Part shown: positions 32,695 to 43,715 of the stretch, one piece after another
Layout of the letters: every line of letters begins with the position of its first letter
How positions within the stretch are numbered: position 1 is the stretch's first letter
Position numbers and translations under genes: made by a program
Assembly: GCA_964035015.1 (NCBI GenBank)
Contig: OZ035997.1
Coordinates: forward strand, 19,712,563-19,776,562
Direction: 5' to 3'
Source: Corallium rubrum
Lineage: Eukaryota > Cnidaria > Anthozoa > Scleralcyonacea > Coralliidae
DNA: 64,000 nucleotides
The notes under the pieces: model-generated
The model's database searches: none
What the model was told of the DNA's origin: nothing
The model's input: only the letters and a program-made list of their open reading frames with translations

Positions 32695-33503
32695 TAAAGT
32701 GTTGTGTTGGAGTGTTTTTCGGGAAAACTATCATTATTTAAGCAAACATCATTCGTTAGTTTTGTGAAGTCAAGTTCTTTATAGCAGTAGGATATCATTT
32801 CGCTAGCGATGGCCTCTACGTTGGAAACAGAATCATGCGTAGTACACAAAGTCTCGTTATCGATACTGAGACTGTTGGTTATTTCTCTGTCTTGACCCAG
32901 CTTATCACTCTCGCACACTTCGATACATACGGTGCCTTCGTTTTGGCCAAGTACGTTTGAATCCCCATTACAGTTGGAAGAATGTTCCAAATCTTCGTTC
33001 GTAGCACCTAGATTAACTTCACCGCCTTTCTGTTCGATTTCAGCTATCTCAGAAACACTTTCTTCTACTTCTTTTATTGCTAAAAAGGATCCGGACGTGT
33101 TCAGAATTACTATCGAAGCTAAATAGACAAATATAACTGGAAAAAACATGAGACCTTTATCACCAGCAACTTCAGGCAAACTGTCAATAATCGTAATTGT
33201 CACGCTTGAGTTTCTGGAGGATGAAACAATTGCAATGGCAATGACTGATTTCTTTGGGATAGGCAGCAGCGTCAGGATGATATAGGTAACGACGAGAAAC
33301 GAAGTAATAACTGCTGATCCTAGAGCAGTTACGGCAAGAATATTCAAAGGTGAAAATTTCTCAAGATTTCCTGTCGCACTTGTTTGACTGATTTTTACCC
33401 AGAACATTATAAGAATAGCACTGGAAGTGACAAACTTTAATGGTTTGTCCAGTTTGACTACTGCCGTCTTCACCATTGGAACAAATCTTAAAATTCGCCC
33501 AAC
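32694..33503 (-). CDS. SLC10A7-like exon 3 with acidic C-terminal tail
   Basis: 810 nt including the stop, after acceptor TTTTTAG. The last helices (ILIMFWVKI; VITSFLVVTYIILTLLP; VIAIAIVSSS; FFPVIFVYLASIVIL) are followed by a Glu/Ser-rich tail ending SNTTL. The stop codon TAG spans the junction with the MITE at 32588-32694. Confidence 0.88.
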   Translation of the reverse strand, partial: VGRILRFVPMVKTAVVKLDKPLKFVTSSAILIMFWVKISQTSATGNLEKFSPLNILAVTALGSAVITSFLVVTYIILTLLPIPKKSVIAIAIVSSSRNSSVTITIIDSLPEVAGDKGLMFFPVIFVYLASIVILNTSGSFLAIKEVEESVSEIAEIEQKGGEVNLGATNEDLEHSSNCNGDSNVLGQNEGTVCIEVCESDKLGQDREITNSLSIDNETLCTTHDSVSNVEAIASEMISYCYKELDFTKLTNDVCLNNDSFPEKHSNTTL

Positions 33504-33648
33504 CTAAAAAAACAACAACAAACAAATATAAAAACATAATCCCCGACCCGGGCGTTGCTAATCTCGACACGCGTGGAGTCCATTTTACACGCGTGTAGAA
33601 AAAGCGAGGGAGACGAAATCTGTGAAATAGTTTGTTTATTTATTTATT

Positions 33649-33716
<68 letters not shown>

Positions 33717-36700
33717 GTACGGTGTCACGCGGTAAGAATAGTTGGACACTAGTGACTAGCGACGAAGAAAACTATTAAATCTGTCAGTATTTTGCTTTCA
33801 TTTATTAACGAAATGGAAGCCTGCTCTACTTAAATAATAAAAGAGAACGAAGAAAAGGATACAAACAGCCGGTTTAATATATCTTCCAGCGAAACCAGAG
33901 AAACTGAAGAAACCAAACGCCGTATGGTAAACAAAACTCGATCTGAATTGCAGTGGTTGTACAGTGGTTGTGGACTTGTGGTCACTCAGTGGTCTCAAAA
34001 TCATTTTAAGTTAACGGTAGGGGATTTGTACTTTGTCCTAAAACAATATACAGCTTCACGTTTTCTTTTTTCAGACTCTATTGTAAATGTAATTTTTGAG
34101 CTGTTAACTTTTAATTCTGCCTTTGCAAAACATCTATTGCAATATTGCAATGCATAGGGAAGCCATTTAAAGGCTTGCTAAATATAATCCCTTTTGAAAA
34201 CTCCTAAAAACAATATAATTTTTACAACAAAAATTAATTTAATAATGAAATCTAAGTTTTGCTTTGATGTGCTCAACTTTCATTAAATGATTTAAATAAG
34301 TTTTGTCATTCTATCCATAAATTCTATAATTATCCGGCCAAGGATTTAATAACATTTGTTTTTATATCTGTTTGTTTTTATATTGGTTGTATATCAGGAG
34401 TGCTTATTTTGATCAGAGGGTGGGGTGTTTATTTTAATCAGGGGGCATCCTATCTTAATTTCAGTCAACCGCGGGTAACCAATTGAACGCCGCCATCTTG
34501 GATTTTTTTGGAGGCAAACATTAGGCGCGTTGGTTGGCAAAGGACTGGGTCTAGTACATTTGCCAACCAATTGACTGAAATATCATAGATAATGGCTGCT
34601 GCCATTTGGTTACCAAATTTCCCGCCAATGCCCCCTCTAGTATTTATATGATCTCTATGGTAGGTATACAAATATAATATAATAAGTATTTAAGTATATG
34701 TTATTTGTAATATTCGATTGAATTACGCGACATAAAACTTAAGGCTACGTTTACACGGTGTCGAATTCGTCCAATTTCGCCGTGTAAACAGGCGGAACCG
34801 TACTAATTCGAGACCGGTTCCAGATTTGTCCGGTACCGTGTAAACGGTGTCTAAGTTGCATGTATAGAGGTATATAATAAATCAGACTTGTGAAAAGCGA
34901 CCACCGGTTGCACTTTCCAAATATACTAAAACATAGTTTTTTGTGCATGTTCTTATATTTAATTAGGCCGTAAGTGTTAACTTTATATAACAAACACACT
35001 GCGTGACGGAAAAATTGTAAAAATTAGATACTACGTAAAAATTCCAAATTATTTGTTGCGTCCCTATTGCTAAATGATTTTACAGTACTCGTCGCTTCGA
35101 AACCCAGGCAATTTTGCGAAGCTTTGAAAACACTGGTGAAATTAAATCTTAATTATTTACCTGGTCCCATCAGTATACCTATAAGTTTTATATACTGTAC
35201 ATACTTAATTAATGGAAAGTTATGATTGTTGTACCTAACCAAATAATGATAAAAGCAATAGATTTGTTACAAATCTATTCCTCTGGGTGTTGTTGCCGCT
35301 TTACAATAGCACAATGTAACTTTATTATTGTGTCTGATCTAAAAAGAATAACTATACAGGTAATAACTATAAAACTATTGCTTACCAGTAAAGGTAAAAG
35401 AACAAAGAGCATGATTTTTAGTAACATTGTCACAAAGTTTAAATTGACTTTTTGAGCTGCAGGAATTAGCCAGACGACCATGAATGGAACGGTAAAAACA
35501 GATATGATGATGCCTAAAATTGAGTTCAGAAGTGTAACTGCCCTGTTGCCATTTGCTGTGGTCACCTATACAGTAGATTTAGAACAAGAAATACAATATT
35601 ATAAGAAATGTAAGAACGTAAAAATGTATCAACAGATAGTTTGTTTTTGCTTTTGTTACTTGTTCCCAAGTTACCATCGCCAGAATTCATAACCGTCGCG
35701 CCCGCCGTAGCGGTAACATCCAAAGGATAACATTTTATTTAAAGTGATATTGGGCATTTCTTCTTTTTTTTTTTGTATGAACATATTTTATTAAATGCAT
35801 TTGCCCCAAGAACGAAACGCTCATCTAGGGGGCTCATGCCGAAACAACATACATAACATTTACAATACATGGTCTATACACACACCAATTACAAAGAGAC
35901 ACGTAGGATAAAAAAATAGTTATACAGTAAGAGCATCACATATACAAATAATACACTATCGACGAAAATGACTCGACATTTTCACAAAAGTCTGCACTTG
36001 ATAGAAAATGTCTATATTGACTTCAAAACTCAACTGTGATGACCCAAACAAGAATATATATACTTTTTGTAAGTCAGACATGTGACGCCAATTATCGTTA
36101 GAGTAGCGTGCAACGGAGGTAAGCAAAGTTTGCCTCAGAGCAGCAAATCGGGGACAGTGTAAGAAGAAATGAATAATAGTTTCGTCAAAAAATCCACACA
36201 TACAATTAGGATATGGAATACAATTAATTCGGAAAAGATGATAGTTCAAAGCACAGCATATTTAATCTCAAACGAGTGTGAAGAATGGATGTATAACGAT
36301 CCAACGAAAAATCAAATAGAGTATTATAATTTGGCAAATTTAAGTAACTAACCAAACTGTTTTTAAATAAGTTTATTGAGCCTACTCTACAAATATCTAA
36401 TCCAATTTCATTCCATAGCCCTGTTGTAGATGGGGAAAAAGATTTTTTAAACCTCGCAGTTCGTGTTGGATAAATACTTAAATTCTCAGAAGATCTTAGA
36501 GAGATTCCTGTTCTCTGGCCAACTGTGCATGGACGCAAATCAGAAAGATAGGATGGTACCAATCTGTTTTTAATTTTGAAGTAAAATACTAGTTTATGCA
36601 TTTTTCGTCTAATTTTCATTTCCTCCCAAGCGACTTCATGCAACAACATGGATCTACTTGTACCTTTCATTGCTCCTGTGACCACTCTAGCAGCTTCATA

Positions 36701-39700
36701 TTGAACAGATTCAAGTAATTCACTATCATTTTCGTTACATCCATCCCATATGACGTCCGCATATTCCATCACTGGCCGAATCAATGACTTACACAATTTC
36801 ATTAATGTATTTCTAGATACTTTAAATTGGATTCCTTTTTAAGAGATTAAGCCTTTTGCTTACTTTTTCATAAATATTAAAAATATGCGGTCGCCAAGAG
36901 AGATCAGATGAAAAGGTAATTCCCAAATGTTTATGACTGCTTACTTCATTGATTGGTATATTATTATAAAATAGTTGTGGATGTTGCAGTTTGTTGCGTT
37001 TGGAAGAAAAAGTCATGCATTTTGTTTTTTTCGGATTTATTGTCGCCAGCCATCGCTTAGCCCAATCACCAATCAAATTCAAATCATTATTGAGCTTATC
37101 TCCCGATAACTGTTGATCTTCAACTACATCGAAAAGTGATGTATCATCAGCATACAATAGGCAGTTAGAGCTAAGATTGTATGAAATATCATTAATATAT
37201 ATCAAGGACTGATCCTTGGGGAACACCTGCTTTTATTTCAGACCAATTTGACGTCTGACCTTCTATAACTAGCCTACTCTTTGTTTCCTTACAGACAGAT
37301 AACTTTTTATCCAACTAAGTAGTGGGTCCCTAACACCTAAAGATTCAAGCTTCCAAAGAAGACCCTTGTGCCAAACTTTATCGAAGGCCTTACTGATATC
37401 CAAGAAAACCATTCTAATTCCCTTTTTATTTTCTAAGGGCCCGTTTATATGATCCCGGTGTACCGGGACGTCCCGGTGTACCGGGATCTCGGCTTGTAGA
37501 TAATTTACTGTTATTTTCGCGGTTGCGTTTATATGAAGACCAGGACGTCCCGGTGTACCGGGATCCCGGTTGAATCAACCGAGATCTCGGTACACCGGGA
37601 CAGATTTTTTCCCATATAAACGCGACATCCCGGTACACCGGGATGAAGTTTACTGAACTACAATGCTTGTAACTTTGAATATGACGGTCAGAATTTCGTC
37701 CAAACGGTCAGGTCTAAAGACAAAACACGGAATAAAAGTGAAATAACTTCTAACATTGTAGAATTAGGGTGAGTTTTTGCTTTTTTGTCCATTTCCTTAA
37801 ATTCCCGCGCTTTTTGACCCGGGATGAAATTCATCCCGGTCAACCGGGACGAGCACTTTGTTTACTCCATATAAACACGGGATGAAATTCATCCCGGGCA
37901 ACCGGGACATCCCGGTACACCAGGATCATATAAACAGGCCCTAAAGCTTCATATAATTTGTGAACAATGTACGTTAGTTGGTTGACAGTCGAATCACCTG
38001 GTCTAAAACCCGATTGTAACGGATTGAGAAAATTAATGCTAATTAGGAAGTTATAAAGTCTCATAAAGACTATTCTTTCCAGTATCTTCGATAGGCATGA
38101 TAAAAGTGAAATAGGTCTGTAATTTATTTTAGATTGCCGATCGTCAGATTTAAATAGCGGTAGGTATGATATTGGCCAGTTTCCATTTTCGTGGGAAGAC
38201 GCCACAAGCTAATGACTTATTAAGTATCCGTGTAAAAGAAAATGAGGCCCCTTCCGCCGAAATTTTAATAATGTTATTGCCAATACCATCCTCTCCACAA
38301 GCTTTTGAAACATCGACACTTTTCATTAATTCACACACTTCTCTCTCTGAAGTTTGAACTTCAAACAGGAAAACATTGTTTTGAAATATACCATTTCAGG
38401 TAATGTCGCATGGTCATCATCCACCCTACAATGTTCACAGAAATATACATTTAATAAATCAGCTTTTTCTTTAGCATCTGAGATAAGAGTAGAACTTTCC
38501 AAAAGCGTAGGCACAGATATCCGAATTTTCCTGCCATAAAGAGACTTAACGACACCCCACCATTTCTTTGAACTGATAGAACTATCCTGCAAAACGTTAT
38601 TCAATTTATCATTGTATGCGGCTTCAGCCTTTCTAATAAGTGCTGTTGTGAAATTCCTGTGTCGTTTATATTTATTCCATAAACTTGAAAATTTACGTTT
38701 TTGATAATTCTTTAAAAGTCTATTTCTTTTCCTAATTGCTCGTCTCACTTCACTAGTCATCCATGGCTTATCGCGTGGTCGTATTATAACATTTTTCTTT
38801 GGTATATTCATAGTCAATCGAGATATGGTCTGGAAACTCAGCTAAAGTCTTTGGTCTATCTTTTTGTTCGCCTTTATGCATTTTTGTGCACGGTGCACGG
38901 TCACTGAACCCATTGTATTTTAGTATAATGAACGAATTGTCCAATAGCAACGTTTCAGCTCAATCACTCAACCGTGCTATTTAAATATTAATAAAACCTA
39001 AAATAAAGGATGTGCACGGTGTAAGGTACGGTTCAACATAAAATCCCAGCTCATTATAGGCGCTTTGAAGTTTGCCGAGTTTCCAGACCATATCTCGATT
39101 GACTGTGGTATACTGCGTTCAATAATAACTCGATAACATTCGAACCACTTTTCATATAGCATATCTATATCCGTATGAGAAAAAACATTGTTTTCCCAAT
39201 CAAAAGTTAGGAGATCTTGGTTAATTCTGTTGCCATTAGCTTTGTCAAATTCCCAAATATGCCGTGTGTAACATTTAGGGTTTGAAAATGTAATATTCAT
39301 TTTTGCATAAATTATCGAGTGAATGATCACAGTTAGCAGGAGGGCTCAAAGTCCCGGTAGATATAAAATAACTTGGACAATTTGTAATAATAAGATCTAA
39401 CAAAGTCGCACCACGTTGTGTGATACGAGTCGGTTCATTTATTACTTGAATGAGATTGTTCCATTCAAGCCACCGGTATAAAAGAATGCCAAAATCAGTA
39501 CCATGCATGTGCCGGACTTTCCGAATCGTAATGTGCATTAAAATCGCCCAAAGTCATAATAACGGATTTTGGATCCAAGGAAATTTTATCCAAACAACTT
39601 TGGAAATGTTCAATAAACAATAAATCGGATTCATAATTGTTACTAGGTGGACGATAGCACACACTGCATATTAGTGTAACAGACCTAAATTTAACTTCAA

Positions 39701-42700
39701 CCCATAATAGTTCAAGGTCCTTAATTTCAAGATCCGATCTACGTCTTGCAGCAATTGTTGATGATATATAAAGAGCAACACCTCCGCCCCGCCTACCATC
39801 TTGTCGATCTAATCTAAACATGGGACCGAAACCAGGAATATCCAAAGTCTCACTGAGAATTGAACTACCTAACCAAGTTTCAGATACCGCAAAAATATCA
39901 AATTTACGATCTAGTACTATGGAAGATATTTCGTCGAATTTATCTTCCATATTTAAGCTACGTGCATTAATATGGCCAATAGTTAGATTAAAACTACGAG
40001 GCCCTGGATTTATTTCTATATCTCCACATAACAATATAATTAAGTACAAAATAAACATAACGTAAGTTAAACAGGCAATTCCTAACATTAATGTTAATGA
40101 AGTTGAGGTACAGAACCTTGATTTACATAACATATGACAATTAAAGAGCCCGATTGCTGCTCTGTAAGCGTCAAGACTTATTCCCATTTAATGGCGAAAT
40201 AATACAGAAAAATTTACTTACCTCCTGTTGCAGAAAAAGATATCCTAAGTGAACTCTTAACATATTAACAAACACACAACACAATTAGTTATAAAAATAA
40301 AAATACTGTTCATGTGGTCTTGCGTAAAATGAAGCTTGATCAATGGGATATATATAATAAAATATTATACAAGTTTAAACTTCTGGAAATCATCTATACA
40401 CTGGATTCTGTACACTTCATCGTCGGTAGATCTGACCAACACCTTTCCGTCGTTGTACCAAGCCGACTGTACATTATCTGCCTCTTTCCTGGCAAAGCGG
40501 ACAAGACTAAGGTTTAACTTCGTTAAATCGTCGTTAATGAAGAAGTTACTACCTTTTAGCTCCTTCCTCTTCTTACATATTTCCATTTTGGCTTGATAAC
40601 TTTTAAATTTAACTATAATTTGCCTTGGATTTGATTTGACTGTTGGGCCGTCAACGTCTGTTGAATTTTCAGCTTCAAATCGCCTCCGCCTTCCCACTCG
40701 ATGCGCACGGTCGATTTCACTCGAGTTAATTTCAATATCTAATTTCAACTTGCAAAAATTTATTATCTTCTCCGAACAATTTTCCGCCTTCGTTTCTTCC
40801 AGACCAGCAAATCTTAAATTATATTTGCGAGAGTATTGCTCGTTTTCATTCGCTTTCGTTTCTGCCTTCACTAATCGGGCCCGCAGAGAACAAACTTCCT
40901 CTTTAAGTTGTTTGATTTCGTTTACTAATGGCTCGACAGCTACTGCTACAGCTTCGTCAACAACATTCTTGAGCACGGTTTTAAAAGCATCTTCTTTGAA
41001 AGCATTAATAACTGCCTCAACCAGCGTTGATTTAAACACTCCAGAATTGAAATAAGAAGGAATTTCATCGTCACCTTTGTTGGTTTTACGTAAGTTCGAA
41101 CTTCGTGTGGTGGCCATCACATATAAACCAGATATTCAAGATTGACTTTTAACAGCAAAAAAAATAACAGAACATTTAAACTTTACCTAGATAAAGTCAC
41201 CAAACAAATGCTGCTCCAATATGCAAAGGAATTACATATAAACAGAGAGCAGCAAACGTGCGACGGCTCTGCTTGGCTGACTCGCTTTTCCTTATGGTTT
41301 TATCATGCGATGCTGAATTACTGAACACGAAAAAGTATTGCATGTAAACGAGCATTGACCGCGCGCTTGCTTTAGTATAACCTAAAAGCTATGAAATGCA
41401 TACTATCTGGTATATAGGTATATGGTTTAGAAAGCAGTCACTGATTCGCAAAAATTGACAAAATCGTTTAAACTTTACTGTATATCGACAGACCAGTACT
41501 GTAGACCACTGTCAGCTATCAACTCATTCACGCTCGTAAACCCTTCCTTCGGACATACGAATAAGACTTCTGAAGTATGCCTATTAGCTTTTCGCCTTGA
41601 TCACTAACCCCTAATACTAAAATGTTTGAACTCACGGTTAGGTAAATCGGCAAAAACAGGAAACGCGGACGCTAATCGCATTGTTAAAGAATATGATATT
41701 TTTAGGTTTTATATGTCTATGTTTTGGACTCTGGTAACATATGCATTCATGCGTCTGAATAAATCAATGTTCAACGCGTTTTTTGAATAAGTATTGAATA
41801 CGTCTACATGTAACATAAACAATGCAAAGCACGGTGGATTTCTGCGTGTAAACTTTAAATAGCTAAAACATCTTGGCCGAGCGCCTATAAACACGTAAAC
41901 ACTCGAAACATTTAATAGTTAAAAGAGCATTCAGATTTCAGAAAGATCTTTAATCCGAAACCAAACAAGCGCTAGCTTGTCGTTTAGGCGACAAAGTCGA
42001 AACGCGTTCCGGAATTATTAGAGTATAAACACCTTGTATGGTTTTATTACGTGATGCTGAGATGAACACGAGAAAGTATTGTATGTAAATGTGCAGTCAC
42101 CGCGCGCTTGTATTTATAGTATAAAACAACAGTACATACATACATGTACATAAAAATGTATTAAAATGCTGAAATACATATTGTTTCGACAGATTAAGCT
42201 ACGTGATCGACGGACTAATAGTTGAAAAAAGGCAAAACAGGCATAACCTTGTACGAATCCAAAAGTGGATTAAAAGGGGCTGTATATAGACTACACGTTT
42301 AGCCAAAAATATCTTCAGAACATTTCCAGTTCTTTTTAAGACATAGGGATTGCCATTTCAGAGACCTTAAGAATCAAAACTTTTCTGGCATGTTCACAGA
42401 TATATTATCACTAATTAAAAGAGGTGGGAGTTTAGTTCAAGTAGTTATAATAATTAGTCAAGTTATGCTTGCAGCAAAAACACTCCCATTTTCCCCTGCA
42501 CGTAATAATAATAGACTTTATAACGCTTTTTGTTTTGCTAGAGAGATCTTCTCAATAATTTACATTAAACAAGACACCTGGGTCAGGTGTTCAGGTGTTC
42601 ACTTTGGCTGCTGGAAAGTGCAGAGGTCTCTATAACCCGCGAGCGAGCCAATAAAAATAGGTACGCAATGCGTACATGTGGATACTGGTATTTATTTGGC

Positions 42701-43672
42701 CTACAGGTAATGATTGAACAACGTAAATTGTTCATTAAAACATACTGAAAATGCTTTATAACCTTGTGACATATCAGCATATGCTCTCACGTATCATCTA
42801 GAATCGACAATAACTATTAATTTTTAAATGCCTTTAATAACTTAACAATATAAATGCTTAATTCTAGCCCTTACTTAATCTCCAACCCAATCCCTAACCC
42901 AAGCCCTGCCCCAACCCTCATGTTTAACCAGCGATTGTAAGCGTATATAAGATCAAGATACCTGCTGGCGAAATTGCTGAACAATAACTACGTCTGTGAA
43001 CACACTGAACATGTCCAAGAAAGAACACTTCATTAGTTCACTTCAAACAACTTGATCTTTTAGCACGCATCAGTTTCGCAAAGCCTGACGGGATGACGTA
43101 ATGATTGCCAATTCGAAACAATAACAACGGAGCCGAAACCTAGACTCGTCTACCACAGTAGCCCGAGTAATAATAGAAATGGTAACTTTACTCACCACAA
43201 GTGTAGGGAATGCCGATGCACAAGATGAAACACAAATTATTTGCAAACCAATTCGAAATTCTTCGGGACCAAAAATTGGCAGTGAAGAAAATGAAGAGTC
43301 ACTGTGATTTCCAGTTATGTTATGGTGTTCATGACCCGATCCAAGAACCTTTCCAAATTTTGGTAGTTTTAAAAGGTTCGTTCCAAGGACTGGAGTAGCC
43401 AGTAGGATAGCAATCAACCCCAAGGCCATTTCCTTGTAGCAACGCATGGCAGATTTCATCTCGGCCAGGCGAGATGTCGCCCCGAATAGTGCAAATATTA
43501 TGATAACGCATATCCAAGATACTGGGACGTATTTATTTAGATAAACTGCCGGTTGAGGAAGAAAAATGCCGAATGGAATGATTAGAATAGCTCCAAGTGC
43601 AAGGAAGTGTCTTGACACAAAGTTTCCAATCACTTCAGACCAAGCTCTCTTCTTACTAGCTTCCTGCTCCAT
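32694..43672 (-). CDS. SLC10A7-like (bile acid:Na+ symporter superfamily) membrane transporter
   Basis: Three exons (43672-43196, 35565-35386, 33503-32694) join in phase 0 at both junctions to 488 residues. The first exon holds about four membrane helices, with NITG and NHSD glycosylation sequons in the loop before the fourth. The second carries NGNRAVTLLNSILGIIISVF and FMVVWLIPAA, corresponding to the GGNEAA..NS..G block of SLC10A7. The third continues LPLL|VGRILRFVPMVK, three or four helices and SLPEVAGDKGLMFFPVIFVY. A roughly 150-residue acidic hydrophilic tail follows, longer than in human SLC10A7 (recalled as about 340-360 residues). SLC10 proteins are ten-helix transporters; the substrate here is unknown. 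The match is clear in exons 2-3 and weaker in exon 1. Confidence 0.85.
33651..33713. repeat. (TA)n microsatellite
   Basis: About 63 bp of pure TA repeat in transporter intron 2. Confidence 0.97.
34743..34851. mobile_element. Harbinger-type MITE, sister copy in transporter intron
   Basis: A 109-bp element with ends GGCTACGTTTACACGGTG and ACCGTGTAAACGGTGTC, flanked by TAA at 34740-34742 and 34852-34854. About 85-90 percent similar by eye to 32588-32694. It lies in the intron between exons 2 and 3. Confidence 0.82.
35386..35565 (-). CDS. SLC10A7-like exon 2
   Basis: 180 nt (60 codons) between acceptor CTGTATAG and donor GTAAGC, encoding VTTANGNRAVTLLNSILG and two helices up to LPLL. This is the substrate/ion-site core region in the superfamily. 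Confidence 0.88.
37437..37941. mobile_element. Harbinger-type non-autonomous element inside LINE copy 2
   Basis: Ends GGGCCCGTTTATATGATCC and GGATCATATAAACAGGCCC are inverted repeats, flanked by TAA at 37434-37436 and 37942-37944. The host LINE frame reads ...LYEAL up to one side and ENKKGIRMVFLDISKAFDK from the other. Removing the element and one TAA (TTA on the coding strand, Leu) restores the frame exactly. The interior carries about eight near-palindromic TCCCGGTGTACCGGGA units. Non-coding. Confidence 0.9.
38807..39105. mobile_element. 299-bp MITE inside LINE copy 2 with 7-bp target duplication
   Basis: Both ends contain AGTCAATCGAGATATGGTCT and GGAAACTC as inverted repeats. TGGTATA at 38800-38806 and 39106-39112 is the duplication. 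In the LINE frame it splits ...ERSIP from KKNVIIRPRDKPWM; one TATACCA copy restores continuous coding. The superfamily is not certain, as 7 bp is unusual. Confidence 0.85.
39999..40025 (-). other. 2A-like ribosome-skipping motif in LINE ORF2
   Basis: Codons 55-63 of ORF2 read G-D-I-E-I-N-P-G-P, matching the D-x-E-x-NPG|P consensus of 2A peptides. It is preceded by about 24 hydrophobic residues. In characterised 2A peptides the ribosome skips the Gly-Pro bond, here between residues 62 and 63. Confidence 0.85.
40365..41120 (-). CDS. LINE copy 2 ORF1: coiled-coil RNA-binding protein
   Basis: Intact 251-residue ORF. Residues about 30-100 form a helix and coiled coil (LVNEIKQLKEEVCSLRARL). An RRM-like part then begins at EQYSRKYNLRFAGL and includes IDRAHRVGRRRR, RQIIVKFKSYQAKMEICKK and LKGSNFFINDDLTK. 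This is the layout of LINE ORF1p nucleic-acid chaperones. It is not closely similar to the ORF1 of LINE copy 1, so the two copies are from different families. Confidence 0.85.
   Translation of the reverse strand: MMATTRSSNLRKTNKGDDEIPSYFNSGVFKSTLVEAVINAFKEDAFKTVLKNVVDEAVAVAVEPLVNEIKQLKEEVCSLRARLVKAETKANENEQYSRKYNLRFAGLEETKAENCSEKIINFCKLKLDIEINSSEIDRAHRVGRRRRFEAENSTDVDGPTVKSNPRQIIVKFKSYQAKMEICKKRKELKGSNFFINDDLTKLNLSLVRFARKEADNVQSAWYNDGKVLVRSTDDEVYRIQCIDDFQKFKLV
41331..43195. other. Transporter intron 1 outside the LINE
   Basis: Contains a diverged direct repeat (41293-41390 and 42039-42125, sharing TATGGTTTTAT, GATGCTGA, AAAGTATTG and CCGCGCGCTTG) and the 142-bp segment at 42428-42569 that recurs at 55088-55229. 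No exon recognised. Confidence 0.5.
42428..42569. repeat. 142-bp near-identical dispersed repeat, copy 1
   Basis: Differs from 55088-55229 at three positions by eye. It includes TAGTTATAATAATTAGTCAAG and GAGAGATCTTCTCAATAATT. Same orientation, 12,660 bp apart. Identity uncertain; see findings. Confidence 0.85.
43196..43672 (-). CDS. SLC10A7-like exon 1
   Basis: 477 nt (159 codons) from ATG at 43672. It encodes MEQEASKKRAWSEVIGNFVS and hydrophobic segments (LALGAILIIPFGIFLP; VSWICVIIIFALFG; LGLIAILLATPVLG; GLQIICVSSCASAFPTLV). Donor GTGAGT. The start is the first Met of the frame. Confidence 0.82.
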
Positions 43673-43715
43673 ATCTTTTCAGACAAATATTTCTCAGTGT
43701 TTCTTTGGCTGTGAG

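Larger units (their letters stand above)
35956..40187 (-). pseudogene. LINE copy 2 ORF2: 2A-like leader, endonuclease, reverse transcriptase; interrupted
   Basis: The frame opens at 40187 with a hydrophobic stretch (residues about 31-54) and the 2A-like motif GDIEINPGP (residues 55-63). The APE endonuclease follows (GHINARSL, SETWLGSS, GDFNAHYD, LDLIITN, CDHS). After the nested element at 38807-39105 comes DKPWMTSEVRRAIRKRNRL, then RT motifs NYRPISLLSCLSKILER, LQSGFRPGDST, DISKAFDKVW (beyond the second nested element), GVPQGS and LLYADDTSLF (catalytic DD at about 37143-37148). The thumb, connection and a C-terminal Cys/His motif (CMCGFFDETIIHFFLHCPRF) follow. About seven codons are missing after GVPQGSVL, with a frame change. 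Non-functional, but the catalytic residues survive. Confidence 0.92.
35763..41330 (-). mobile_element. LINE copy 2 (CR1/L2-type) in transporter intron 1, with two nested DNA elements
   Basis: On the minus strand ORF1 (41120-40365) and ORF2 (40187-35956) are followed by a 3' UTR and an A-tail (oligo-T at about 35764-35774 on the plus strand). The element lies in the 7.6-kb first intron of the transporter, in sense. ORF2 is interrupted by a 505-bp Harbinger-type element (37437-37941) and a 299-bp element (38807-39105), and has small frameshifts near 39300, 37200 and 36810. The 5' end is estimated; no target duplication was found. Confidence 0.88.

Noticed and set aside
33361-33570. 69-codon frame overlapping transporter exon 3
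   Set aside because: Out of frame with the SLC10A7-like exon, whose splice phase and homology are clear.
40636-41055. 139-codon plus-strand frame
   Set aside because: Antisense shadow of the LINE copy 2 ORF1 on the minus strand.
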